From assembly GCA_003999685.1 (NCBI GenBank), contig CP021222.1:3162001-3226000 (forward strand): a stretch of DNA of 64,000 nucleotides. Reading direction: 5' to 3'. This document shows positions 37,918 through 50,173 of this stretch, piece by piece. Every line of letters begins with the position of its first letter. The stretch's first letter is position 1. This DNA comes from Taiwanofungus camphoratus. Lineage: Eukaryota; Basidiomycota; Agaricomycetes; Polyporales; Taiwanofungaceae. A program made the translations under genes and the position numbers. The notes under the pieces were generated by a model. It was not told the origin of the DNA. It saw only the letters and a program-made list of their open reading frames with translations, and did no database searches.

Positions 37918-39384
37918 TAGAGATTGAGCGCCGTCGAAACGGCGTGTGCGAGGATACTACGACAACAAGCGTTTAGCACGACGCCGCCAAAACTAAGGTA
38001 CGTGACACGAGAACGCACTTGTGAACTGTGTACAGCGGATGCAATGTGTTAAGCCAGCTGCGAATAAGACATAATCACATCAGCCACAAGCGCAAGGACG
38101 GGACCCGCTTTGATTTTCATATGCTTACAAATAACTTGACACTGGCTCACACGGTTCAACCTGCGTAGTCATATCAGGTGTACCATCCTCGTACGCGGCG
38201 CAATACCCTGTGATGTTGACATATCCAAATGTGGCATAATTATCGAGAATGGTGTTGAAGACCGGCCGCGTGTCGAACACAGTCACGCCGTTAAGGTCAG
38301 GATGTGTCGCCTGGAACAGGTCTACATAAGACATGAGCTGGTCGTTGTAATCCGCGAGAGCGGCCGTAATTTGTCCAACTGCGGTGGGACCGGCCTCGAT
38401 CAGGAGCGGGGCGCGGTTGGTAGGGGGAACCGTCATAAAAAGGAAAGACCGTGCACCATCATTGTACAGAATCTCGACCTTTGCAGTTTGGAAATGATTA
38501 ATTTTTCACGGTTGCATTTATTGGAGACATTTACTTGACTGAATAGTCTATTCATTAAGATAGTATGGAATGCTGATTGCGAAGTCACGTTGGTCTGGGG
38601 AAACCGCCATACGAGATTCAGTTAAATCAACATCCAAAAGGGGGAACGAGAATGTCTCACCCATGCGTACGAGTTGCCCTGCGTAAGGCGATTAAGTGCA
38701 ACACGTTCGCGAAAACCCCAAACAATGACGTACTACATCGTTGATTCCAATCCAAATCGCAAAAAGACTGTCCGAGCTACTCCATTGAGCACCGTATGGT
38801 TTAGACGCGAGGTATTCGTGGAATTGTGAGACCTGATCCACTATGGACCTGCCATGCCTGATAAGCACACGAACATGTGTTCTTAACGTCGCTTACGCGG
38901 GTGACGTACAGGACAGTAGGTTCGTATGGAGCCACAAGCGCTGCATCAATCGTCGCACCGCCCGAAGCCAAGTTGAAGACCTATCATTTACGGCATAGAG
39001 TGAGCCCGGGGACTACGAGAGGGCATGACCAAATATACGTACCTTCGTATCAGTAACATTATATGTTCCTCCTGTGGGACGGCATCAGGAACGTGCTTCA
39101 GTCGGTGAGGTGTTAAAGCTTACCGAGATACTCCACCCAATTGGGACCATTAGAGGATGTCTAGATTTCAGAGCTTCCCCTTTAATGCCGGTTGAGTAGA
39201 CCATTCCTTAGCAACTCACATAACCAGGATCGGGCGAGTTAACCCCCGCAGAGACGTTATATCCATCGGTAGTGTAAGAATCACCGAAAACAAACAGAAA
39301 CTTGGTGGAATTCCAAGTCAGCTGGCCGGACGTAACCGCAACGGCGGATAGGAGGCAGGCAATCTTCCGGAATAGAATGTTCAT
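37918..39384 (-). CDS. Secreted CE16 acetylesterase (GDSL/SGNH esterase)
   Basis: A signal peptide (MNILFRKIACLLSAVAVTSG) starts a protein of about 315 residues built from roughly nine or ten short exons. Exon 1 is 39384-39220. SGNH blocks appear in order: FVFGDSYTTDGYNVSAGVNS with the catalytic Ser; FNLASGGATIDAALVAPYEP with the oxyanion Gly; FAIWIGINDVGNSYAW with the Asn of block III; and near the C-terminus WLNTLHPLYTVHN with the catalytic Asp/His region. The last two exons are small: one encodes WLNTLHPLYTVH and the final one ILAHAVSTALNL. The frame read without these splices ends early at VSSYL. CE16 enzymes remove acetyl groups from xylo-oligosaccharides and similar sugars outside the cell, so a role in wood or plant-wall breakdown is likely. 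A TATA-like box lies about 85 bp upstream of the start. Confidence 0.88.
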
Positions 39385-39464
39385 CACGGGCAGAGTCCAG
39401 AAGCAGACTACGATCAGGCAATAAAGACGCCCTTGTGCTCAAACCACCTTGTCTCCTCCGCCCT

Positions 39465-39472
39465 CTTATATG
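39465..39472 (-). promoter_or_regulatory. TATA-like box of the CE16 gene
   Basis: On the minus strand CATATAAG sits about 85 bp upstream of the ATG at 39384, a usual distance in fungi. TATA boxes are common on inducible secreted-enzyme genes. No transcript start is known here. Confidence 0.4.
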
Positions 39473-40232
39473 CCCCGGGTAAATCATTGCTAGAGCTATT
39501 TGTGTGCTGTAGAATGAAGGCATGGGCATTCGTCTGGTAGAGAGGCAAAGAGTGGTCAGCAGGTACATACTGACGGAGATCTTGTTTAGATCCAGTCGGA
39601 TGACCGTGTTGTCAAATGGCGTATTTTGAACATCAAGTTCTCAAAGCATGTCATCTTGTTCACAGACATGATGATCCAGGCCGCCACGAGCTGGCATGTT
39701 ATCACGCTAAGTGATGGCTTACAGCAAAGGCGAGGGGATAGTGAGCGCAAACCGTGATTTAAATGCCCATATAAGTCGACTGCCATCAAATATATACTTT
39801 GTTGACGATGATCAGCAGCAGCCTCCATTTAGTTTACCTCTCAGATAGCAACATCCCCGTGACCACGCGGCCTGTTAGAATCAAAGACCGCAATAGAATA
39901 GCCTAAGACGACGGGAACAAATGACAGCATCGAGGACAGTGGGAAGCAACTCGAAACTCGTGGTGTGCCCGTGACGGGATAACATTTTGTACAAGTCATA
40001 CTTAAAGGCACTGGGATAGCGTTTTGACGATCAATAGAGCTCCGCAAACGGCCGCTGCATTTCATTAGTTCATGCTATAAGCTATTTTGTTAGCGATCAA
40101 GATTCAATACACCGATGTTATATCGGAATTCTTATCTCCGTTAGACCGCGTGACGTATACCATACACCGCAATCCAGTGTCGCCCTGTCAACGTAGTACG
40201 AGTCTCGCAGGCGCAGGTACTTGCCTATTGAT
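39473..40232. other. Divergent intergenic region
   Basis: The remaining 760 bp between CE16 and AP-2 mu, which read away from each other. Short open frames on - (39586-39828, 39841-40065) show nothing recognisable. Confidence 0.4.
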
Positions 40233-42095
40233 ATGATATCGGTAAGATGTACGATACACTCAGTATATTGTGCGGAAATTGAGCATTCCCTGCAACCAGG
40301 CGTTTTTCATTTTCAATCAAAAGGGCGAGGTAAGTTTCATGTATCTGGACCTTGGCCAACGATTGAACACAGCTTCACGCCGTAGGTTCTTATCTCGCGA
40401 CTCTACCGGACAGACCTCAAGTAACGTATTGTTATCATGCACGCCCGTGTCCCTTGTGCTCATTGAAGATCGTGGATTCCCCCAGACGTTCGATTGCGGA
40501 CGTTTTCCGGATACAGGTCGTGTCAAACAGCGATGTGCGGTCACCCATAATCACACTGGGCTCAACAAGTTTCTTCCATGTACGCATCAACAACCTCTAC
40601 ATCGTAGCCGTCACCAAGTGAGCCTCTAGTGATGAGTTACCCTCAAGGTTATTGACGGTCTCATCTATCCATATAGATGTAATGCCAATGCCGCGCTGGT
40701 GTTCGAATTTTGCTATCGCTTTATATCGATCGCGAAGTCGTACTTTGGCAAGGTTGATGAGGAGGCCGTGAAGAACAACTTCGTGCTCATCTACGAACTC
40801 ATTGACGGTATGAATGGACCTATCATGACTCCTGTACTAGGTAAAGCTAACCATGAACCACCAGAAATCAATGACTTCGGTTATCCTCAAAACAGTGAGA
40901 TCGATACTCTCAAGACTTATATTACTACGGAGAGTGTGATGTCATCAAATATTGCTGCAGTGAGTCTCTTTAATTTGTATGCCTTCCCAGCACACATCGA
41001 ATAATGTTGCAGGAGGAGTCATCGAAGATCACCGTGCAAGCGACAGGAGCAACGAGCTGGCGTCGCAATGACGTCAAATACAAGAAGAATGAAGCTTTCG
41101 TCGATGTTGTGGAGACTGTTAACCTTAGCATGAGCGCCAAGGGTGCGCATTTATTTCTGTTTCCCTGTGTCCAGCTCACTAATCAACCATATCTGTAAAG
41201 GCTCTGTCCTTCGTGCTGATGTAGACGGTCACATAATGATGCGGGCATACTTATCCGGTACTCCGGAGTGCAAATTTGGGCTGAATGACAAGCTCGTAAT
41301 TGACAAGAACGAGCGCGGTGTGAGTGATGCGGTCGAGCTAGACGACTGCCGGTTCCACCAGTGTGTGCGTTTGAATGAGTTCGACTCTAGCCGGACGATC
41401 AGCTTCATTCCGCCCGATGGGGAGTTTGAACTCATGCGGTCAGTCTCTCTGACATCAGGAGACAGCCCTCTTAATTAATGCTCTGTGCATTTTGTGTATC
41501 GTCAGATACCGCTCAACATCAAATGTAAAGCTTCCGCTCAAGGTCATACCGTCTGTGGTTGAGATCGGGACAACACAAGTGCAATATGTCGTCACTGTGA
41601 AGACAAACTTTAGCAACAAGCTTTCGGCGACAAATGTTGTCGTGCGGATACCTACTCCGCTGAACACGACGAGCGTTGACTGCAAGGTGCAGAACGGGAA
41701 GGCGAAGTACGTGCCTGCAGAAAATGTTGTTGTCTGGAAGTGCGCACCTCTCTTGTTCTCCTGATGCCATCTTTGTGGCTCAAGTCTGGTCGACGTAACA
41801 CAACAGGATCCCGCGCATACAAGGCGGGCAGGAGATTACGTTCTCTGGACATGCGGCACTCACAAGCACCACGCACCGGCAGGTGTGGGCACGCCCCCCG
41901 ATCGACGTCGACTTTCAGGTGCTCATGTTCACAGCGTCGGGACTGATCGTGCGCTTCCTGAAAGTCTTCGAGAAGAGCAACTATCAGAGCATCAAGTGGG
42001 TACGATATCTGACGAAGGCTAGCGGGACGTATCAGATCAGGGTGTGTTTCATGCTTGCGTCTGGGCGACGAGTGCTGATCCGTGTACAGTTTTGA
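40233..42095 (+). CDS. APM4: AP-2 clathrin adaptor medium (mu) subunit
   Basis: About a dozen exons give roughly 430 residues. Exon 1 carries only three codons (MIS, 40233-40241), exon 2 is 30 nt (40300-40329; [10 protein letters not shown]), and the last encodes just a final Phe and the stop. The longin-like N-domain shows [20 protein letters not shown] and [20 protein letters not shown]; the linker carries [11 protein letters not shown], aligned with the Thr phosphorylated by AAK1/Ark kinases in animal AP2M1. The mu homology domain shows [67 protein letters not shown] and [18 protein letters not shown]. Similarity at the linker and C-terminus favours AP-2 over AP-1. The subunit binds Yxx-phi sorting signals and phosphoinositides in clathrin-mediated endocytosis. 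AATAAA at 42221-42226 follows the stop by 126 nt. Confidence 0.95.
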
Positions 42096-42220
42096 ATGAT
42101 GATTAGGTAATCTCGTGTCCTGCTGGCTTTAATGTGCTATTCATTGGACTCTTGCCTTTACTTTTTTTTTCTACCAAGAGTGTATAATATTGCTTGTGTT
42201 ATCTTTTGTGCTTTGCTGAG

Positions 42221-42226
42221 AATAAA
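42221..42226 (+). terminator. Candidate AATAAA polyadenylation signal
   Basis: AATAAA lies 126 nt past the AP-2 mu stop, after a T-rich stretch (TTTTTTTTT near 42160). Position and context are typical. Confidence 0.4.
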
Positions 42227-44748
42227 CGTCACCGCATTTTGCTTATGAGCACATGAAACATGCTATGGTTCACTGCAAGGTGTCTCGACGAGATGGAACA
42301 TTGAATTGCTAATTTTGTAATATGTTAACCAACTCTGCAAAACCGAAGCTAACGCGCAGCGAGGATCGCAATGACGCCGGACACGCAGATGGGATGGAGC
42401 ACTGGTAAGGGCATGTCAGAGTCGTGATAGTATGTGCTGGCCGGAGCAGTGTCGGCCAACCGGATCGATACCAATTTACGCAGAAGACGAAGCCAACACA
42501 AGTCGGCTGCCTGTCGAGTGATAGTAACTCAGAAAGTTGTCACTTGGAGAGCAATTTGTACCAAGTTAGCGATCGAGATCGAGGCTTCCACGCCAGTATG
42601 CTTGAGCGCCGAGGTGCAGTCTGTCAGTATCAACGAGGCTGTGATACTGGTTACTGGGTCCTATATACTTCGGAATCCATAAGTTCTTTTGATTATACTC
42701 ATCAGTGTGCCTTTGATGAAGTGTAGGTTTCCAGGGGTGAAAGACTTGTAACCCAATTCTAAGGAAGGTGCTACTTGCAGGATTCAATACATCAAGGAGC
42801 AGGTTAGGTGTGAAGACAATGCTTTGACAACTTCAATATCAACGCAGGCCAGGACTACTGTCTGTTAATCTGGATCTCCCAGCAACGATTTCAAAGACAG
42901 AGAGACTAGAGACCTTACGGTGTCTTGATAAATCAGATACCCCGTGTAAAGTCAACGTACCTTTCACATCTGTTGCCTGACAATACGTATGGCCTAAAAA
43001 TTTATCATGGTCCTCTGCTTTGTGTCATAACCAAGTAGTGGATGGCGCCATGCATGTCTCAAACAACATCACCGCAAATTGCACATGGCGCTTCGGCGCG
43101 ACCATTCGATCGGTCAGTGTGAAATCAGAGGCCGAGAAGCAATCACAAGCAGCCAGAACCACCTTGGAAACGCACACCTCGAAATATGCTGTGTTCCTTT
43201 GTGCCACCGGCGCCGCAAGGAAACGAGCAGAGTAGGGATCACCGCTAGTTTGACCATGATACCAACATACTGTATGTAGAGCCCGAACGATCGAGTTACC
43301 CTGAAGCGCAGAGAGCAAAAGCGGCGCGTTCTGCACTCAACACGGCCAAGAAATATTCAGGAGGGGGAGAGTCGCGAATTATGTAAAAAGATCCGCAAAC
43401 GATCAGACGAAGCAAACATTGGCCGCCTCGTCGATTAAATCGACGTCTTTCCCGTCCGCACGCGCGGATGAGGCAGCTCGACGTCGGAAACGTGCAGTCG
43501 ACCGAGTAATGGATGGACACATGGCGGATTGCGTTCAATATCAGCGAAGGAATCGTATGAGCTAAACTGGGATGGTATGCCCTAGAGTTGCGAAGACGCA
43601 GGGCCCTCTTGTCCTGGAGTGTGCGAGGTGAAGGAGCATGTATAAGTCGGTATGCAATATGACACGGCTTGCCCACGACTTGCAAAAACACTGGGTAATC
43701 CTGAAATTGAGGTCCTTTGCTCGGGGAGCGCATCAAACATGGCCTACTCGATTCTCTGGATAGTCTCATAAAATACGAGGCCAGGGCGAAGGCCTCACAG
43801 CAGGTCAGCACGAACGGTGTCGTTGAATCCAGTCAAATATCAGAGTGGAAGTAATATTCATGAGACCGAGATGAGACAGTCTACGATCGTACGCGGGGTT
43901 GACAACTTTATCGGCGTAAGGACAGTGTGATCATAAACGACGAGTGTGCTTATCTGTGGAAAATATGATCCCCGCTGTATCGAAGTTCGACATATAGCCA
44001 CCGCGCACGTAATTCAGACTGCGGCCAGTCAAGTTTGCGGTAACTCTGCGGAAGTACTTTATTATTTCAAGACCTATCAGAGACTGCACATTGCATTCGA
44101 GCGCCTTGCCAAACGTGCGACTGACAGCCGGCTTGATGAACGAACATGACAGCTGAGCGTACAAGCCCAAGCATGCCGTCGAATGAGCTCGTGAGCGACT
44201 GGAAATGATTCGGTTAGGACGAGCAGGCAGACTCCTGAAAATAAGAGTGAGATGAGGGTGGAACCTGTGAGGACGCAACTCGTCTGTGTCAGTGCGTTGA
44301 GGTAGCGAGGTGTTGAACTGATGAACGGGCGGTGGAAGACAAGACTGCCGTAAAGAAACTTGGTCCGGGCTCAGGGTGGAATTGGTATGGCGTCCCATCA
44401 ATCGAAGCCGCCTGCAAGTGCATCACTGCATGGCCTCTGGAGTATCCATGCTACATTTGCCTTGATGTAAGTACAGTAGAAAACAAAAAATACGATTTAA
44501 ATAACATGCAGCCGCTCACGGCCGATGGTCACGGAGATGGCATATTCGGATGATTAGGCGGCTGAGTAAATGGCCTTGGCAGGCGGGAACGCATGTGACG
44601 AGCGTGACCCGGGCTGGTCCCGGCTGATTGCTCGTCACGGTGCTGACCACTGCTCGTCCGCTCGCCGGCTCCTCCCCAATGCCACTTTCTCATCCCTTAA
44701 GTCGGCCGACACTCTAACCTCCCTCCTGTGTTCTATACCCTGGGCACG
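42227..44748. other. 2.5 kb with no recognised gene
   Basis: Open frames on - at 43296-43811 (171 codons) and 43931-44401 (156 codons) and on + at 42424-42726 have no family resemblance or clear splice partners. The last 200-300 bp should be the flippase promoter. No repeats stand out by eye. Confidence 0.4.
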
Positions 44749-47700
44749 ATGGGCTACAAGCGTTCCAGCTTTGCTCGCTGGTACGACAAGTGTACCCGCT
44801 GGTATGACAAGGTCTCCAACGTTAACATAGAGGCCCTCTTTTCAAAGCCTAGAGAGCCAGGGCCCCCCCGAACAGTCTTCGTGAACCAGGATCTGCCGCA
44901 GGATTATTATGATGTCAAGGGGAGAGTAAAGAAGGAGTACACTTATTCTTCCAATCAGGTCATCACTTCAAAATATTCCGTCCTTACCTTCCTGCCTCGG
45001 AATTTGCTCGAGCAGTTCAGGCGCGTTGCCAATGTTTTCTTCCTCGCCATTGCCATTCTCCAGTTCTTCCCTATCTTCCCTACCGTTTCCCCTGGTCTCG
45101 CTATCCTCCCCCTGCTCATCGTCCTCGTCATCACCGGCCTTAAAGATGGCTACGAGGACATCAAGCGTCACCAGGCTGACCGCAACGTCAACTACGCCCA
45201 AATCCGCGTTCTTGCTGGCGAAGGGTGGCAGAACTCCAATCCTATGCAAGGGAAGGCCAAGACGTTTGTTCCCGCGTTGAGACCAAATTTTCGTATGTCC
45301 AGAAAGAAGAAGCGTACCGCAGATGTGGAGACAGAAGCGCTCGAGCACGGTGCACCTCCGGAAGGAGCGAATGAGCCCCCACGGGACGAGTCTCAGCATG
45401 GTGGACAGGAGGACGAACAAGGAGACGGTCAGAATGATGGCATCGAGTATGACGATGTTGATGAGTCTGTGGAGGAGCTGGGCGGTCTTTTTCACAACCA
45501 CCACAAGCACGCTCGGCCGCACTGGAAGAGAACCATCTGGGAGGATGTTTGTGTGGGGGATATCGTCAAGATCATGGACAACGAGTCCTTCCCGGCCGAC
45601 ATCCTCATCTGCGCGACGTCCGAGGACGAGAATGTCGCCTTCGTCGAGACCAAGAACCTCGACGGCGAGACGAACCTCAAGTCCCGCACCGCGGCGCCTG
45701 TGCTGACCCACCTCCGGTCAGCCCGCGTGTGTGCAGACAAGGCGAATGCTTTCCAGATCGACTGTGACCGCCCGGACAACAGCTTGTACAAGCTGAATGC
45801 GGCTGTGGTCTCGGCAAACGGGGAGAAGTCTTCTGTCGATGCGCAGATGGTTCTGCTCAGAGGCACCGTTCTGAAGAACACCCAGTGGGTCATTGGTGTA
45901 GTGCTCTTCACTGGGCAAGACACCAAGATCGTGCTGAATTCTGGCGGTGCCCCGAGCAAGCGCAGCAAGGTGGAGCGTCAGATGAACCCCCAGGTGTACG
46001 TTCTTGTATCTGCCGCCGATGGCGTTTACTAAACTCTGCTTGTCAGTTACATCAATCTCTTCATCCTGGGGATCATGTCCATCGTGTGCGGTATCGCCGA
46101 TGCCGTCCTCGAGCAGCGTTACTACCCTCGCGGCGCCCCTTGGCTATATGCGGACGACCAGTCTGACAACAACCCGCACATCAATGGTTTGATCACATGG
46201 GCATTCGCTCTCATCACGTCAGTACTTTCCTGACTTCCTTGGAATGAGGCGCTCAGATATACATCGTTTGCAGCTTTCAGAACATCATTCCCATCTCGCT
46301 TTACATCTCTATAGAGGCGGTGCGAACGTGTCAGGCTTTGTTCATATACTTTGACCACGAGATGTACTACAAGAAGACCGACTCTCCTGCCCTTGCTAGA
46401 AGCTGGAATCTGTCGGATGACTTGGGTCAGATTGAATATATATTCTCCGACAAGACGGGTACCCTGACTCAGGTATGTCGTTTCCAACCCATATGCGCGT
46501 CTGGGAGACACTGACTGATCTGTATGTAACGTAGAACGCGATGGTGTTCAGGCAGTGCTCTGTCGGAGGAAAAGCTTACAAGGGCGATACATCGGTTGGT
46601 GCGGAAGATGATGTGACGAAAGTCGGCCTCCCCGGGGATGTTCGATATTCTTCCGACTCTACGACTCCCTCAGGGAAGCGGAGCCCTACCTCCGAGAGTG
46701 TGCCAGATCCCCTTGCAGCGGACAGCGTTAAGATCGCCGAAGGCGTGCTCCAGCACTTCCGTGACTCGGTGCTTAGTGCCGATATCGCCGCTGCGGTCGA
46801 CGCGAAGCAGGGGTCAGAGGCCGCGGCCCATGCCAGTCTGATCAACGGGTTCTTCTCGACGCTCGCGCTGTGTCATACTGCGCTCGCAGCCGTCGACCCG
46901 ACCACACATACCATCGAATACAAGGCGCAGAGCCCCGACGAGGCCGCCCTCGTGCAGGCGGCTGCGGATGCCGGCTTCGTGTTCCGCGGGCGCGACAAGG
47001 AGGTGCTGACCCTGCAGACGCCATTCTCGCAGGAGTACGAGCGGTACGAGCTTTTGAACATCCTCGAGTTCAGCTCGGCACGTAAGCGCATGAGTGTCGT
47101 CGTACGGAGGCTGGACGAGGAGGACGGCCGTGTGTTCCTGCTCACAAAGGGCGCGGATAATGTCATCTTTGAGCGGATTGCTCCTGGCGCGGACGAGATC
47201 AAGAGGGTCACGGAGGCGCATTTGGATGAGTTCGCGAGTGAAGGACTGCGAACGCTGACGCTCGCGTATAAGGTCATTCCAGGCAAGTCTCCATGTATGA
47301 AGATAGATTGAATAGGTCGCTCACTCTGCATGCAGAGGACGAGTACGAGGTTTGGAACAAAAGATTCACCGAGGCCAACGTGTCTCTCGAAGACCGGGAG
47401 GGTCAAATCGACGCGGTTTACGAAGACTTAGAGCGCGACTTGCGTCTGTTGGGCGCCACGGCTATTGAAGATCGGCTGCAAGATGGTGTACCTGAAACCA
47501 TTGCCGACCTCAAGGCAGCCGGAATCAAGGTCTGGGTCGCCACCGGCGACAAGCTTGAGACTGCAATAGGTGCTTCGCGATTAAGTCTTACCATCTCTAT
47601 TGTACTGACCACCTTCCTCGTACAACGTAGCCATCGGCCACAGTACTAATCTTATTGGGCGTGAAGACAATGTCATCGTCATCCGAGGTGGCGGCGGCGA

Positions 47701-49764
47701 AGGAGCCAAGTCCATCTATTTGCAGATGCTCACCGCTGTCCAAGACTTTTTTCCCGAGAGTGGGCTTCCAGAGCAAGAAAGTGGCGGTGATCAGACGGCT
47801 TCGGCTTCGAGGCCATCCGGTACTTATCCTTTACACCGAGTAAACACTGGAATCTCTTCACTAGTCGGCAACAACAATGGAGATCGCCCAGGCGGCTTCG
47901 TTCTCGTTATCGATGGCGGTGCTCTGAATGACGTAAGGGTTCCGCCGTCTTTTTGTGGTTATATACTTATCGGCCCATTAACAAGGCTTTGAGCGACGAT
48001 CGCCATAAGGAACTTCTGCTTCATTTGTCTATGCAGTGCGAAGGCGTTATCTGCTGTCGCACATCGCCTCTGCAAAAGGCCCTCATCGTCAATCTCGTTA
48101 AGGATGGTCTTGGCAGTATGACCCTGGCGATCGGCGACGGTGCTAACGACGTCAGCATGATCCAGGCGGCGGACGTTGGTGTCGGTATCTCTGGTGAAGA
48201 GGGTCTGCAGGCTGCCAACTCGGCCGATTATGCAATTGCGCAGGTACGTTATTCATGGCCAACGAATGCCGTGCCAGTGTTCCTGATTCTCCCTTCAGTT
48301 CCGCTTCCTGAAGAGATTGCTACTTGTTCATGGGCATTGGTCGTACGCTCGCAATGGCAATATGTCAGTATCCACTATTTGCTCCTGGCTCAACGATTGA
48401 CGTGCGATTCTTCTTCAGGATCGTGAATTTCTTCTACAAGAATATCATCTGTATCGGTGTTCTGTGGTGGTTCCAGATATACTGTGCATGGAGTAGTCAA
48501 TAGTAAGTCGCTTTGTACGAGACAGTTTCCACGTTCTCATCGAGTGGTATGAAGCGTCTTCGAGTACACGTACTTACTATGGTGGAACTCGTTCTTTACC
48601 ATCGCGCCTGTCATCGCCATAGGTCTATTTGATCGACAAGCTGGTGAATACTTCTTCATCTACAGGGGTCCTTACGATCTGATCACCCTTTGTTAGATGA
48701 TCACGTCCTGATGGCCCTCCCTGAACTCTATAATCACAGCCGCAAGGGCGAGTATTTCAGTACCAAATTATTCCTGATATATATGTTCGATGGTCTTGTT
48801 CAGGTAGGGCTTATGATACGTGTCCGACAGCGTCGCTTACGCATACTTTGCAGTCCACATTGATCTTCTTCCTCGTCTTCTATGCTTATGAGACTATATC
48901 ATCTCGTTCTGATGGTTACGCTGTCTACCAGTATGAGTTTGCCACAGTATGTCTCTGCTTGTGCCTCGGTGCACCCTAAGCTTATGTTGTGCATAGACAA
49001 TGGCCGTCTCTGCTGTGACTGCAGCCAATTTATTCAATGGTCTCAACACGGTCGTCTGGACAGGCTGGGTATTCTTTGCTGTTGCGTTAGGCATCGTGTT
49101 GGTCTGGGGATATACAGTTCGTCATCTTGCCCTTTCACCTATTTTTTTCCTCACGATAGTATCACAGGCTGTCTACTCCACTATCAAACCTGGATGGTTC
49201 TCCACCCCGATATACGGGAACAACACATACCTCTGGCCATCCCCGTACTTCTGGTTCTGCATCTTCCTCACCGTCGTGCTGTCGCTCCTTCCGCGATTCG
49301 TCGCGAAGGCATATAAGCTCGCCTTTAATCCAAGCGATATTGATCGAGTACGATGGCGGTACAAAATCGAACCGGACCACGACTTCTCGCAGGACAGATC
49401 TGGTCGACTTAAAGAGCTCAAGCGCTCGCCTACTAGGGATGGCCTTGCGGGCGCAGTACGTCCTTCGGGTGATTTCCACGCCAGTCGGACCGACATGTCT
49501 ACCGGCATGCGCTCCGTACATCGTGGGTTCGATTTTGCAACGGAGGAGAACGGTGTGGCGCTGCAGCGGATGCAAACTAACCTTTCCGAGCGGCAGCAAA
49601 GACTGCCTTTCAGGCGCAGTAGGCGGGCGGGATCGCTTCTGTCTTCCTTCTCGTTAGCGCGCTCGCTTCGGAGAAAAAAGCCGCCAACGACGCCTGCTGT
49701 AGAGGAGCAAGAGCTCAAACCAGAACGACCACCATCGCCCGACTCATCCTACTCACAAAGCTAG
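44749..49764 (+). CDS. DNF1: P4-ATPase phospholipid flippase, Dnf1/Dnf2 type
   Basis: A large first exon from the ATG at 44749 ([15 protein letters not shown]) is followed by about a dozen small introns; product about 1,350-1,400 residues. Visible landmarks: [20 protein letters not shown] (first span region), [16 protein letters not shown] (actuator-domain DGET loop), [15 protein letters not shown] (PISL motif of span 4), [16 protein letters not shown] (phosphorylated Asp), [33 protein letters not shown] and [20 protein letters not shown]. The cytosolic loop before the actuator domain holds an acidic disordered insert of about 70 residues (45330-45480) and the tail is Arg/Ser-rich. Dnf-type pumps move phosphatidylcholine, phosphatidylethanolamine or glucosylceramide from the outer to the inner leaflet of plasma and endosomal membranes, usually with a Cdc50/Lem3 partner, not encoded here. 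The exact Dnf1-versus-Dnf2 name is arbitrary outside yeasts. Confidence 0.95.
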
Positions 49765-50173
49765 TCCATTTGACGTCACATGTTACCTTTACCATTATTG
49801 TCCGATGTTACCTGTCGTCACTCCTTGTTTGCTCATCTCATCTGACGGATCCCCAAACTTGTATACATAGGCTACTCTAATTATTCACGTGCTCATGTTG
49901 GATGGGACATCAGTGCTTTACATACCACCCAATGTATTTGTGCGTAGCCCCAACGGGTTGTTTAGCTGCACTTTATACAGGAATAATAATTTGGCACTGT
50001 AAATGTTCCCTTTTACTTCCTGGCGTAAATATGCTGGGCTTTGCTCTGATCGATCTGATCGACATATTGTGATCGTCTATCATCTGATACGATAGCCTTG
50101 ACCACCAAGTTAAGCTGGGACGCCTCAACTTGTAATCTTCCCGTATCCCTCTTCTTGTGATTTGGAATCCGAC
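49765..50173. other. Intergenic, promoter of the first F-box gene
   Basis: 409 bp between the flippase stop and the F-box start; no coding features. Both genes read rightwards. Confidence 0.5.

Noticed and set aside
43296-43811. 171-codon open frame on -
   Set aside because: Length is near the expected chance maximum for six frames in this window, with no motif, signal peptide or splice context.
44968-45711. 247-codon open frame on - within the flippase
   Set aside because: It is antisense to a strongly conserved P4-ATPase exon and has no independent support.
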